From positions 50,420,745 through 50,484,744 of the forward strand of contig CM055105.1 in NCBI GenBank assembly GCA_029204225.1: a DNA stretch of 64,000 nt, written 5' to 3'. The position numbers and the translations under genes were made by a program. The notes under the pieces are model-generated. The model worked only from the letters and a program-made list of their open reading frames with translations, was not told the origin of the DNA and ran no database searches. Source of the DNA: Diphasiastrum complanatum. Lineage: Eukaryota; Streptophyta; Lycopodiopsida; Lycopodiales; Lycopodiaceae. Of this stretch, positions 45,180 to 57,500 are shown one piece after another (within the stretch, counting starts at the first letter, position 1; every line of letters begins with the position of its first letter).

Positions 45180-46802
45180 TGAATGATTTGTCAAGTTCAT
45201 GTGTATCAAAGGTAGCATTAGGATGCTTTGCCATTTCTAGCTTTGGTAGCTTTCTGTGCAAAGATCTTAGCCAAGTATCTTGGGAGTTTGGATCCATTCA
45301 AGATCCACTTTTCTCACATAAACAACTTAGGAAGAAATTGGACGAGAGGTCTAATAAATGCATTTTCATTGGCTATCCTGGTGAACATAAAGCTTGTAAA
45401 GTTTATGATCCATCCACCAATGTACCATTTGTGTCTTGAGATGTACTCTTGAAGGAAGATACATTCTATGACTTCAAACAACCACCGATATACAGAACTT
45501 GCAGCTACAGTTACAGAAGCCGAGCAGCCGACAGTACTTGTTACCAGACCAGACCAAGCTACTCGAGCAGATTTGGACAACTTCAAGAAGAAGCACCATC
45601 GCATAGTTCCTGAGAGGTATACACCTCAAGCATTCTGGACTTTATCAAAAGATCAATAGACCTTAGCCAAAGCTATTAGCTCTAAGGATGTTGTGAAGTG
45701 ACAAGAATCTATGGAAACTAAGTACAACTCACTTTTGACAGACCAGACTTGCTGGACACTAGTTGACTTTCCCACTCACAAGAGATTTATCGACAACAAG
45801 TGGATCTTCAAGAAGAAGACCACCTCTGATGGTTCCATTGCAAAATGAAAAGCACAGCTGGTGACTAAAGGATTCACTCAAGTCCAAGGATTGGGTTATC
45901 GAAAAAAATTTAGTCCTAATGTCAAAATGTAGTCAATCAGGACTCTGATCATGTTAGCAGCCGCGGAAGACCTTGAGATGCATCAGACAGTGGATGTCAA
46001 GACGACGTTCCTTAATGGCTACATCAAAGAGGAGCTGTATACCTTCCAGCCGGAAGGATTTGAAGTCAAAGGCCAAGAGCACAAAGTGTGCAAGCGGCAC
46101 AAAGTGATCTATGGCTTGAAATAGGCCGCAAGGGCTTGGTTCAAAAGAATCAATGCTTACCTTATTCAATTGGGTTTCCAAATAAGTCAACTGAATATAA
46201 TGTTTATTCCAAGCATGTAGGTGTCCATTCAATTCATATAGCTCTTTACGTAGATGGTGCGTTTATTCTGCCTAACAACACTTCTTTACTGCACACTACT
46301 AAGAGTGATCTGTCATAGGAATTTGACATGCCTGATCTAGGCACTATTCATTCTTTGTTAGGAATTCACAATACAAAAAAGAGAATGCAAAAGAAAATCT
46401 ATCTTAGCCAGTAGAAATATCTAGAGAATGTTTTGGAAAATTTTCATATGTCTGACTGCAAACCGATTGATACACCAATGGATCCAAGCATGATATTAAC
46501 TAAGCCTTCTTGTGTTGAAACCGACAATGAGATACTTGACCTATCCAAGTATCCTTATCATTCCCTAATCGGATCTTTGATGTATGCCATGCTATGCACT
46601 AGAATAGATCTTGCATACACTATTAGCACACTTAGTCAATTCATGTCTAATCTTAGGATCTTGCATCGGAAAGCATTAAAGAGAGTGATGAAGTATATCT
46701 AGGGACATTTAGATCACATTCTAGGTTATGATGGGAATGCTATTGACCCACTGGTTCTACGAGGCTACTCTGACTTAGATTGGGGACGAAATGCCTCCAC
46801 CC
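45180..46802 (+). pseudogene. Copia H integrase tail, reverse transcriptase and RNase H start
   Basis: In order: integrase tail (KQLRKKLDERSNKCIFIGYPG, ACKVYDPSTN, near 45320-45440), linker, and reverse transcriptase start (KYNSLLTDQTCWTLVDFPTH near 45720). Next come NKWIFKKKTTSDGSIAK and then VTKGFTQVQGLGYRKKFSP. Then AAAEDLEMHQTVDVKTTFLN carries the first RT Asp, and GYIKEELYTFQPEGFEV, KVIYGLK and ARAWFKRINAYLI follow. The YxDD box region near 46250 reads ALYVDGAF in one frame, so the second Asp is Gly. The RNase H lead-in (DCKPIDTPMDPS, YRSLIGSLMYA-like YHSLIGSLMYA, near 46450-46600) is intact to RGYSDLDWG. More than ten stops occur. The sequence stops at about 46802, where Gypsy RT begins. 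Confidence 0.85.
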
Positions 46803-48295
46803 TTAAGGCAGAAGATATACCAAAACCTGAGTTTTGAACTCGCTTTGGTCACTACGAATTTTTGGTGTTGCCTTTTGGTTTGACCAATGCACCGGCAACT
46901 TTCCAACAAATGATGAACGATTTGTTCAGGCCATATTTGGGAAGATTCGTAGTGGTATTCTTAAATGATATCCTAGTGTTCAGTAAGACTTTGGCGGAAC
47001 ATAAAGATCATCTTAGGATTGTCTTGGACATTCTAAGAAGGGAAAAGCTCTTTGCCAAGGAGTCTAAGTGTGACTTTTTTGCTAAGGAATTGTCCTACTT
47101 GGGGCATAAGATTTCCGAACGGGGGGTGGAGATTGAGGCTGATCGTATCCAGAGGGTTATTGATTAGCCTATTCTCACCACAGTTCATAAAATCACGTCT
47201 TTCTTGGGGTTTGTGGGATTTTTCTGTTGGCATATTTCCCAATTTTCTCGATTGGCATTTTCCCTTACCCAGGCCTTGACTATAAGAAGCTAAGCCGGAG
47301 GGCTAAGAGTCTACTAGTGGTGTGGACGGAGGATATGAATAATTGTTTTGAGTTGCCTAAGAAAAGTGTCACTTCGGCACCAATACTAATCATTGGCGAT
47401 CCTAATAAGACTTTTGTGGTTAGGGCCGATGGCAATGATTATGCTATTGGAGCTGTTTTGATGCAGGATGGACATCCTGTGGCTTATGAAAGCAAGAAAC
47501 TCAATCCTGCTCAGTTTAGGTATTGTACTTATGAGAAGGAACTGTTTGCAATTGTTCATTCCTTGAAAATTTTGACGACATTATTTGTATGGAGCCAGAT
47601 TTGAGGTTTTGACGGATGATCAGACTCTTTGATATTTCTGTGATGTTACAGATTTAAAGGGGAGGCAAGCTAGTTGGGTTGAGCTGATGTAAATCTTTGA
47701 CTTTTTTATACGTTATTGTAAAGGAAGTCAAAATACTCTAGCGGATGCTTTGAGTCGGTTACCGGTTATTGATCAGTTGTGCTTTACTGTTATAGAACCG
47801 GAGTTGTTTCAGTCTCTTCAAGGACTATATGAGTCCAATCCTTTTTTTGGAAAGTATTGGCAACAAGTACTTTCGGGGGTCAATTCAGGTTTGCAAGATT
47901 CCTCGAATCAGGGAAAGACTGAAACGGATTTCCTAATTCGAAACAAGATTTTGTTTCGTAAATAAAAGGTGTGTGTACCGGAGAATGACACTGTAAGGGC
48001 CCAAATCTTGCATGAGTGTCATGATAGTCCATGCGCAAGACATCCGGGTATACAAAGAACACTTGACTTAGTTCGAAGGCAATTTTGGTGGCCTAAGATG
48101 AAAAGTCAAGTAGAGGCCTATGTACTTAAATGTACTAAGTGCCAGTTAAATAAAGCAGAGAGGCTAAAAGCTAGTGGCCTATTTTATCCTTTAGATATTC
48201 CTACCGAAAAGTGGGAAAGTATATCTATGGATTTTGTGGTCGGGCTTCCACGTACAGGGAAGGGCCACGATTCGGTTTGGGGAGTAAGCAACTGA
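46803..48295 (+). pseudogene. Ty3/Gypsy pol remnant: RT, RNase H, integrase start
   Basis: Begins inside RT (EDIPKPEF then stop, TRFGHYEFLVLPFGLTNAPA). The catalytic box is FLNDILVFS instead of YLDDILVFS, so one catalytic Asp is Asn. LSYLGHKIS follows. RNase H runs from APILIIGDPNKTFVVRADG, then YAIGAVLMQDGHPVAYESKK and YCTYEKELFAIV to near 47590. A linker with TLADALSRLP lies near 47740. The integrase zinc domain follows (HECHDSPCARHPG...CTKCQLNKAE, 48010-48160), then SMDFVVGLPRTGKGHDSVW. It breaks off at about 48288, just after the first integrase catalytic Asp region. Both ends are non-homologous junctions with no LTR. Confidence 0.85.
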
Positions 48296-48379
48296 CTTGG
48301 GGATACGCACACCCAGTTGGCCGATTACCTACTACCAATCTTTAAAAAAAAAGCTTTTCTTTGTGTATATACAATGCGA

Positions 48380-48402
48380 AATATATATATATATATATAT
48401 AC
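48380..48402. repeat. (AT)11 tract
   Basis: A short AT microsatellite in an AT-rich stretch (48340-48420), about 60 bp upstream of an unrecognised ORF. It could be mistaken for a promoter. Sequence 48296-48379 includes an A9 run and has no gene. Confidence 0.8.
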
Positions 48403-48463
48403 TACATGTTATTAACACCACTACAACTTCTAAAGCAACACGAGGAATCTTGTTCACCAAGAC

Positions 48464-49454
48464 ATGACTACTAGAGGAGATGAGGCGTCTATTAATCAAG
48501 AGCCTAAAAAATTAGTGAGGCAATGGCCATAGTACTCTCCAAAGAACGAGAACGGCACACCCAAGAAATCCACAAATTGAAACAAGAACTCAAAAAAGCG
48601 AGAAATCTCAATATCCGTCAAAGTAATGAGATCTATAGCTTAGAAAAAACAGAAACAGATGGAAAAAGACATGCCGAAGACTCAAAGAAGAAAATGAAAC
48701 ACAACCAACACGACATCTCACGCATATCAAATGCCAGGAGAAAACCATAGCTTGCCTAACTGTAGAAGCCACTTCAGCAGAGTATAATAACCATTTATTG
48801 GCTAGGCAAATAGATGAGTACCAATTACAAGAAAGCCACCGAGAAAGGGAAGAGTCGAGGATAGCTAGAGGGCATATTCCAAATTACCCTCCAAAGATGA
48901 GAGAACTAATTGCAGAGGAAGCATGCTTTGAAGATCTGGACTCCTACTTCCTCTTTATACCAGCCATGGAGTTTCCCCTCGGTTATCAAGACTATGAACT
49001 ACGACCTTCTACAAGCCATCGACAAAGAACACAGTGGCCAATAACATCAAGATCCTTCGACACATGTGAGATGACATGTGATACCCTTCAGAAGTTTGCC
49101 ATTACTACACGAAATCATAAAGAGGACATCATCAGACTAAGTGCCCATTATGCAAAATGGCTATGGGAATGGTTATTATTACCATGTGGGACATCAAATA
49201 GACCCGCCAACTTGCAAATAAGACAAAGATGGTGTAACCCCAATGAGCCTCTAGAAGAAGGATTTGATTTAGTGTTTTATCTCAAGGTCAGGGACAGATC
49301 AGCCAAGGAGCGTAAAACATTGAATGAGATGTTCCAACATCAATTCTTGGAAGAAGCTGACCCTATGTTTATCGATGACAACAAAGCACTAGTCTATGGA
49401 ACGATCAAAAAAGCCCTAGTCAGGCCACAAGCTTGCAAGCAGGCTTACGCATAG
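48464..49454 (+). pseudogene. unrecognised coiled-coil ORF spread over three frames
   Basis: Three consecutive open segments connect by two frame changes of the same kind. The first is 48464-48532, an ATG then TTRGDEASINQEPKKLVRQW. The second is 48523-48750, a Lys/Glu-rich segment with heptad spacing (HTQEIHKLKQELKKARN), probably a coiled coil. The third runs from about 48680 to 49454, continuing RLKEENETQ and then a 220-residue part. That part contains IPNYPPKMRELIAEEACFED, LSAHYAKWLWEWLLLPCG and ALVYGTIKKALVRPQ. I do not recognise the domain. A coiled coil followed by a mainly alpha region of this size resembles a retroelement gag in outline only. It abuts the broken Gypsy integrase, but no LTR or primer site links them. 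If repaired it would be about 325 residues. Confidence 0.4.
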
Positions 49455-50979
49455 CAATGGACACTTGAAAAATGTACTATGAGAATGTGTATATTGTTGA
49501 AAAAAAAAAGTGAGAGTTGGGTGAGGATCCATTGTGCACTAGGAGAGTTTCATAGTTGTGTTTTGGATAGATGGTCACTTGTATCATATTTCTTTAGTCC
49601 TAGACGTTTTGAAAAAAAAAATTATTTGTTCTGAATTCACTAGTTAGAACTACTTTTGGGTATATCACATCTCCGTGATGGTCAAAGCTTTTCTTGATCA
49701 ACGTAGAGTAGTAGGCGTCTTTGATTAGTTCTATAATTTTTGGAAAAAAAAAAATTCCGATCAAGCAACTTCTAGGGAGTTGTCTTGTGTAAATAGGAAC
49801 TTGGGAAGTCAAAGTTACTAGAAGAGGAATTTCAAACCTTCTAGATAAGGTCTACCAAATGCATTCATGACAATTGACACTTTAGACAGAATTATGAGAA
49901 AATGCGTCCATGCTTTTACAACATATACTCCTGAATTGCATATGCATGCCACCTTGTGGTCTGATAGTGGGCATGTCTTTTAAACTGTTGGGAGTATGTG
50001 CATAAAGCCAATTAGGATCATTGGTGGGTTGGATTGCAGGAATTTCAAAGAGTAGATCAGATCCAAAAGCTGAAAGATCATGGAACAGATGCTTAAAGAA
50101 CCACTTGGAGATCGTTGTCGAATGTCCAAGTAAAAGCTTACTGCAAGCATATGACCTTGGTGTGGGGACCACACCGTCCAGTGGATATTGCCATGTTAGC
50201 CAATTTTTTATCATAAAAAGTTCGACTTGAATTATGAGTACTTTTAGAAAATTTATGATAAAAACGGGCTAAAATGGCCGATTATTGTAGATTATTGTAT
50301 GTACTGTATCTACAGTTTGGGCATCTAGCCTGCCCGATATTGGCCAAAGTAGAATTTTTAAATTTTCGTGAATATTTTTCCAGTAAATTAGAAGCATGTA
50401 AACAACACTTTCAATGTACTTATGACATTCAGTTAATAAAAGACCACAATGCGTTTTGATACCACCTGCCAACTAGGGAAATCTCAGTCACGAGGCATAG
50501 CAGCAACAACAACATCACTATCAAACAGTTCAAATACATCAACAATGGGAATAAGACCAACAATATGAGTAGAACCATCAACAAGGTGCTTCAGGCAGGT
50601 TATTTTCTACCAAAATCAGTCACCGACACAATACACATGTACACACACAGGAAATTTGGACAGTGACTGTCGAACATTTTATCTCCTTCAATAATATTGG
50701 GTTTCGAGGTTCTATTTAGACATCAAGCAAAACCATAGTTCTCAAAGCCAAAAATACTAAGTTTTACTGGGTTAAAAATATGCTCGATAATTATGGGAAA
50801 AAGGGCTAATTTGAAGAGGAACCGATCTATGTGATAAATAAAAATCTGGAGGAGTTACTGGGTGTGTCAAAAATGACTACCACCCTTCACAAATCCGTGA
50901 AGTGTGTCAAAAATGAAAAAATACAGGAAACTTTGCAAGGATCATGCTGACGTCACACATATTCCACCGACAAAATAAT
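49455..50979. other. no supported gene
   Basis: Minus-strand open frames at 50214-49882 and 49812-49600 share a reading phase and could be one decayed coding stretch (KWFFKHLFHDLSAFGSDLLF, NDPNWLYAHTPNS), but I cannot assign a family. There are A-runs near 49501, 49611 and 49743. 50460-50979 shows nothing recognisable. Confidence 0.3.
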
Positions 50980-52371
<1,392 letters not shown>

Positions 52372-52379
52372 TAAAATTT

Positions 52380-52453
52380 TGGTGCTGTTGCCAGGGGTCG
52401 AGAACCCGGGTCATCTTCACGACAAGCGAAAATACTCACCACTATACTAAAGT
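52380..52453 (-). tRNA. tRNA-Asp(GTC)-like sequence at R2 primer site, second copy
   Basis: Plus strand begins TGGTGCTGTTGCCAGGGGTC. Minus strand reads through GACCCGGGTTCTCGACCCC (T arm with extra bases), CGCTTGTCGTG (anticodon loop, GTC) and AGTATAGTGGTGAGTATT (D arm). The 5' acceptor strand is missing, so it is not a functional tRNA gene. It is followed at once by an inverted LINE/SINE segment. Confidence 0.6.
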
Positions 52454-52720
52454 CTCTCCCTTGCTTCTTTTGCTAAAAAGTTTTCACTTCTCTAAGTTTA
52501 TTTACAGCTTGGACTTTGTTTATATTTCTTAATCTATGGTTAGTTTTCCGAGGGAAAAAAAATGTCTTAACAAAAGTACGAGTAGCATAAACTACTATGC
52601 GACTCAACGACAACATAATTGAAGGCAAAAGCATCAAGCTCAACTTTATGTCAAAAGTGCTCATATAGTAACATATGTAGAGTCATTGTCACTAATGTAG
52701 AGTCATTGTCATTATATAAT
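52454..52720 (+). mobile_element. LINE 3' end, inverted copy of the unit A/B segment
   Basis: Reverse complement of about 21030-21280 (and 34145-34400). It holds the last LINE codons, a 3' untranslated part (ttacagcttggactttgt), the A-run at 52555-52562 and about 150 bp beyond. It shows that the LINE-SINE pair moved or was copied together, in opposite orientation to units A and B. Confidence 0.65.
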
Positions 52721-52869
52721 ATCCAAAGTTGGCTCAGTTGGTTAGCTTGGCATAAAAAGTTTCTTTGGTCCCAGGTTCAAGCCTCCCCTTGAAAACCAAA
52801 ATGCATTGTCATTCTGTAATGCATTACAAAGCCTTATTTAGCTTGACCAATAATCAAAATGTGTGTGTG

Positions 52870-52931
<62 letters not shown>
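52721..52931 (+). mobile_element. tRNA-derived SINE with long (GT) tail
   Basis: A-box TGGCTCAGTTGG (52730-52741), B-box GGTTCAAGCCT (52774-52784), body to ...AATAATCAAAAT, then a GT tract 52861-52931. This is the clearest copy for defining the family: a head of about 70 nt, a body of about 70 nt, and a TG-repeat tail. Confidence 0.6.
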
Positions 52932-52934
<3 letters not shown>

Positions 52935-53629
52935 ACAAGTAGAGGTGAGTAAGTCCTCCAAATCCAAGGTAGAGCCTCCAAATGTCCTCCAGGCAACCTG
53001 CAAGCTTCAAAATGCTCCCCAAATCCAAGCTAGGATACCTCCACCTACAAGTAAAGATCTGCAAGTCTCCAAGGATCTCTCCTCCACCTATGTCCCTACT
53101 CTTTAAACACAAAGATAGATAACAAGCTGGCCTCAAGTATTCACCACCCAACCATAGCTAGATCCAAGCTCCAAGCAAGACCTATCTAGCACCCCCTTGC
53201 TAACCATAAACAAATCACAAGCATACCACAACACTCCATAGCATACTCAAGATCCAAACCCTACTTATGTCCCATACCATAAGCAAGATCCAAACCTCAA
53301 GCATACTACCACAAGAAAGCACTCTACACACTAGTAGCAACATTAGAGCATAAGCAAAGCAAACAAGAGAGATCTCTCCCCCCCCCCCCCAATGGGCACC
53401 CTACTACCCTCATATACATGGCCCATGGACCCCTCCAATGCACTATGGAGTTCCATGCTCATCCAATGAGAGAGAGAGAAGCCTAGGGGAGTTAAAGAAT
53501 CTCCAAGAGCCTCCATAGGCTTATGGAATGTCAAGAGACTCCTTCCATAACCTATACTCTTTGAATGTCTTTCTTGTGGGAGTTGGGAACTCAATGGACA
53601 CTTTAGAAGGTTTTGAATGAGCCTCTTCC
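52932..53629. other. no supported gene; C/A-rich sequence
   Basis: The plus strand is rich in ctcc, caagc and atccaaa words with low G content (52950-53330), and a C10 run lies at 53380-53389. No reading frame has a known motif. It may be part of the Gypsy 3' region or an unrelated repeat. Confidence 0.4.
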
Positions 53630-54036
53630 TATTTCAGCTTACTTAGTTGTATTGTTGTCATACAGCTTTTTGATCACATATGGTCCAGTCCAATGCAAAC
53701 CAAATTTTTGAGGCATTAGTTCATGCCTAGTATCGTAATACAAGACAAGTTGCCCTTGGCTAAACTAGTAATTAGGAATTTTCCTATCATGCCTTGTTTT
53801 CATGATTTTTTTGCGGGTTTCTTGATGCACTAAGGAGGTCAATCGTTGCACTTCCAAATTTGTAATATACTGATACGTTGTTGGATGGATTCTTTCCTAC
53901 CTAGATTGTGAGACAAAGCCAGTCTCAAGGATGGTAATTCTATTTCAATAGGCATGATATATTCTTGTCCATATACCAAGAAAAAGAGAGTGTGATTTGT
54001 ACTAGTTTTGTAGGTTACATTGTAAGCCCACAAAGC
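53630..54036 (-). pseudogene. Gypsy I integrase C-terminus (distal half of split gene)
   Basis: On the minus strand, WAYNVTYKTSTNHTLFFLVY followed by GQEYIMPIEIELPSLRLAL continues exactly where the frame at 59806 stops. This is the catalytic-core end of a Ty3/Gypsy integrase. Further on, QLVLYYDTRHELMPQKFGLH then WTGPYVIKKL is the C-terminal GPF/Y-type module. The two halves are separated by the 5.8-kb element at 54037-59805. Confidence 0.8.
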
Positions 54037-54512
54037 GGTTAGAAATCAGAGTTAATCTAATATACATTTTATGTAAGCTCTAAATGTGATGATGTAATTG
54101 GTGTACAGTTTATTTGGTTTACTATATACGGTTGTGTTCAGGACATGACCCATTAGAATATATTGATCGGGCACTGATCTCGTAGAAGACTACTTGGGTT
54201 AGCCGGGTAGCCACACATAGGAAGAAGTTAGCCTGTATAGTGATTTTGAGTTCATTATGCTATACTCAGGGGCATGTCCTGGGTTTGTCAGTATATGTGG
54301 CCATATTGGGCCTAACTCTAGTTTGGTAGGTGGTAGGCCAGTTTAGTGACACCTGTTGAGCTCATGCAGTTTGGGGCTTTGCTATATGTACAGTGTTTCT
54401 TCATGATAGACTTAACTTTTGTTGTGCCATCTTTGAGAGCTTGTGAGAAGTGGCTATGGTGATTGGGTGATGTGATCTACATACTGCACTAGATCCTAAC
54501 AGAATTTCAACT
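54037..54512 (+). repeat. 5' LTR of nested LARD-like element
   Basis: Begins GGTTAGAAATC (expected TG start altered) and ends GAATTTCAACT just before the primer site. It aligns over full length with 59330-59805. Confidence 0.85.
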
Positions 54513-54524
54513 TGGTATCAGAGC
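54513..54524 (+). promoter_or_regulatory. LARD primer-binding site
   Basis: TGGTATCAGAGC, the Met-type Copia primer site. It suggests a Copia element is the parent or helper. Confidence 0.8.
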
Positions 54525-57500
54525 ATCAGGGTGATGCAGATATGCATGATCTGGTGGAGCTATGGGATAACGTCTTTCATCGGGAGAAATAGCACTCATA
54601 GAGTCTCAGGAGAGAGGACTCCATACGGGGTATCGGTAGTCCAGATGGTAGGAGACAACAAAGTTCCTTCAATCAGAGCTTCAAGGAAGATCATAACGAT
54701 TGTCGTATGTGGATTCTGAGGAGAATTCACGAAAAAATTGCTCAAAATGGCTTCATAACGGCTTTTACGAAAAGCTAGCCAAAACTCTCTCAGTAGTTCG
54801 GTGATTGTTGAGCAAAGTGGATCAAAAGGTAGAGCAGGGAAGTAGCATCTCAGGGATGAGAGGATCTTGAAATCCATTTGCAGTGGGAGGAGAAAGGAGC
54901 AGTTCTGTGAATTGTCAAAAAGTGGCCTAGTTGATGAAAAATGGAAAGTCACGAATCTTTCTCTGTACTTGACGGAATTGGGCACTGTAAACTGCTACCC
55001 AGCATCTTATTGTAGGGGCCAAGCCACTGGTGAAGTCTCAAGGACAATCGAGAAGCAGGAAAGGAGCAATTAGCCTTCCTCTCAACTTATGGAAGTAGTG
55101 GCCAGCTAGGGTTTATAGGGAGAAAATCATTGATTTCTCTCTGATGGAAGCAATTTGTTATGTTGTAACACAGGTAGGGGTGTCCTAGTCAAGCAAATTT
55201 GGCAATAGATGGTCGTGGAAGGCCACGGGCAGCAAAAGTTGCTAAATAAGAAATACAGTAGGGCGCAGAGACCCTTTTTCCACCATAGCTGGAGCTTGAA
55301 GAAGCTTAAAGAAGAGAGGAGGTGAACGAGCAGGTCACGCACAGTCAGTGCGAGTAAGCCCGTAGCGGCTACAGGGCGTGAGTGCATGAAAGAAGCATGG
55401 TTCGATGCACAAAATGGTGCATGGCCATTGGATTGAGTTTAAAGATGATCGACGGGCAGGATTGGAAGTTCAGGAAACTATATCAGTCGTCAGATTGAAA
55501 TCAATGGTGAAGATGTGATTGAAAGAGGGCCTTGAAAGGTTGAAGTGGGTTTATGAAGAATTCCTATTAAAAATCTTCAACCAGAAATGCAAGAAGGGAC
55601 CTGAAGGGCAGAAATGCCATTTCTTCATTAAAAAATTAGAATGAAAATACAATTCAGTTTGCAAGGGCAAATGGCAAAGGGACTAACTATACCTAGAGGG
55701 CATTTTTTTTGGCCATCCTTGGGCCAAAATGGCCCCTGAAACTGGCTGCTCAGAGCCAGTGGATAGAGCGATGTCACAAAGTAGGGAGAAACACATTTCG
55801 GGGAGTTTTTGTCACCATTCTATCAAGCGGAGTGCGGGTGACCTAGTGATGGGCTACATTTGCCATTTGGGTACCGTAGGGCCAAATTCGGGGCAATTTC
55901 TCGCTGGTAAAACCTGCTACAGGGCGGTACAATAAGGCATTATCACTTTGGAATCATTATTACTTAATCCTAACAGGGTAACAGGGTGTTTGGAAGCGGT
56001 AAATGCAGTATGGGAGCGAATGGTAGCGGATTTGTGTGGAGAAAGCTAGTTTTGGCGACGGAAGTGCAGTTTGGCGGTGTGACTACTCATCATTGGCAAC
56101 AATTTTGAGAGGGCAACAATCACAGGTGAGAGGTAGGCATGGTATGCTGGTTACAGGTGAGAAATTCTTGTGATCAGGTTCAACTTTTGGGGTTCGAACC
56201 AACCAACGTCAAGTGGCGTTTTGGGAGGAACGCTCTCACAGGCATGATCGGTAGTGGCATTGTCAAGTCAGGTGATAGCTGCATTGACACACGCATCTGT
56301 AGCTTGGAAATTTCTTGTTTGGAGAGAAATATGGTCTAGCTTGGAGGTACACACATATTGGTGGTCACAGGTGATGGAAGTGTGAGGTGGTGCCAGTTGG
56401 AAGCCATTGGGCAAGATAGCGGACTTGCATTGCATGAGCTGTGTGTGGGACACACAGAGGATGAAGAACGGGTCGATAATCACACTTTGGATGCTCTTGG
56501 TGAGTGATGAGTGTGATGACTTTGTGGTTTTGCAGTTGGTAAGTCAATTTTGATCAAGCCATTGTAGCTGTGGAGCAGTGTATCAGGATTGTCATCGAGA
56601 GATAAGTCAAGTCAATTTGTCATATCAGTATTGCATCAAGGATGTAGATTCCAGCGATGACAGGGTGTAGATCATTTGGTTTGGGCCATGAAAGATTCAC
56701 AGGTTCACTTGGAGGAATATTGGCATGCACAATCATGTGAGGGACTTGATGGTGGCTTTGGAGTTCACATCTCAATGTATTCTCAGGGAGTGGTTTGGAA
56801 CCATACACAGGAGCAGCTTGGAGCTAGCTTGGGGGAATACAAGTGGGCACTACAGAGTAGATGCTCAAATCTTTGTGATCAAGGATGGCATTGGAATACC
56901 TGGTATGGATAGAACTGTAGGATGACATGGGATGATCATCAGGGGACAGCTATTTCATATTGGACTTGAGTCTTGGGCATGGATAGGACTTACAGGTGGG
57001 ATTCATGATGGAATCAGAACACTACAAACGCAAATGGTCAAAGCGTGAAGCTTTGAGAGCCAGCTCTAGGTTGGAGAGCTGATGGAGATCGCACGAGGTG
57101 TGATCGGAGGGCAAACACTATGGTGAGTGTTTTGCTAGCGATCTACTAGAGGGGACACTGATGGTGAGGATTTCATGGTGTGCTCATTTGGGAGTACAGG
57201 TTGGCATTACAGCAGGGGACCAGTCATTGGCATTGGCATTGATGGTGAGGCATCTACCATCATGGGCGTGGATAGGCTACCTATAGCTTTCATGTAGTTG
57301 GCTGTATTTGCAGGATTCTAGGCTTGGCACAGGTGTTGAAATTTCCATGGTGCAGATTCTCAGGTGGTGAAATCATGGATAAGCCTAGAGGGAGTCACTC
57401 AGAGCCATATACCTTAGTACGATCAGGGAGGCAGTAGTCTCAAGATCCCATGAGCGGCGACTCAGGGATATGCTTGCGTTAGCATCATGTTAGGTGGCAC

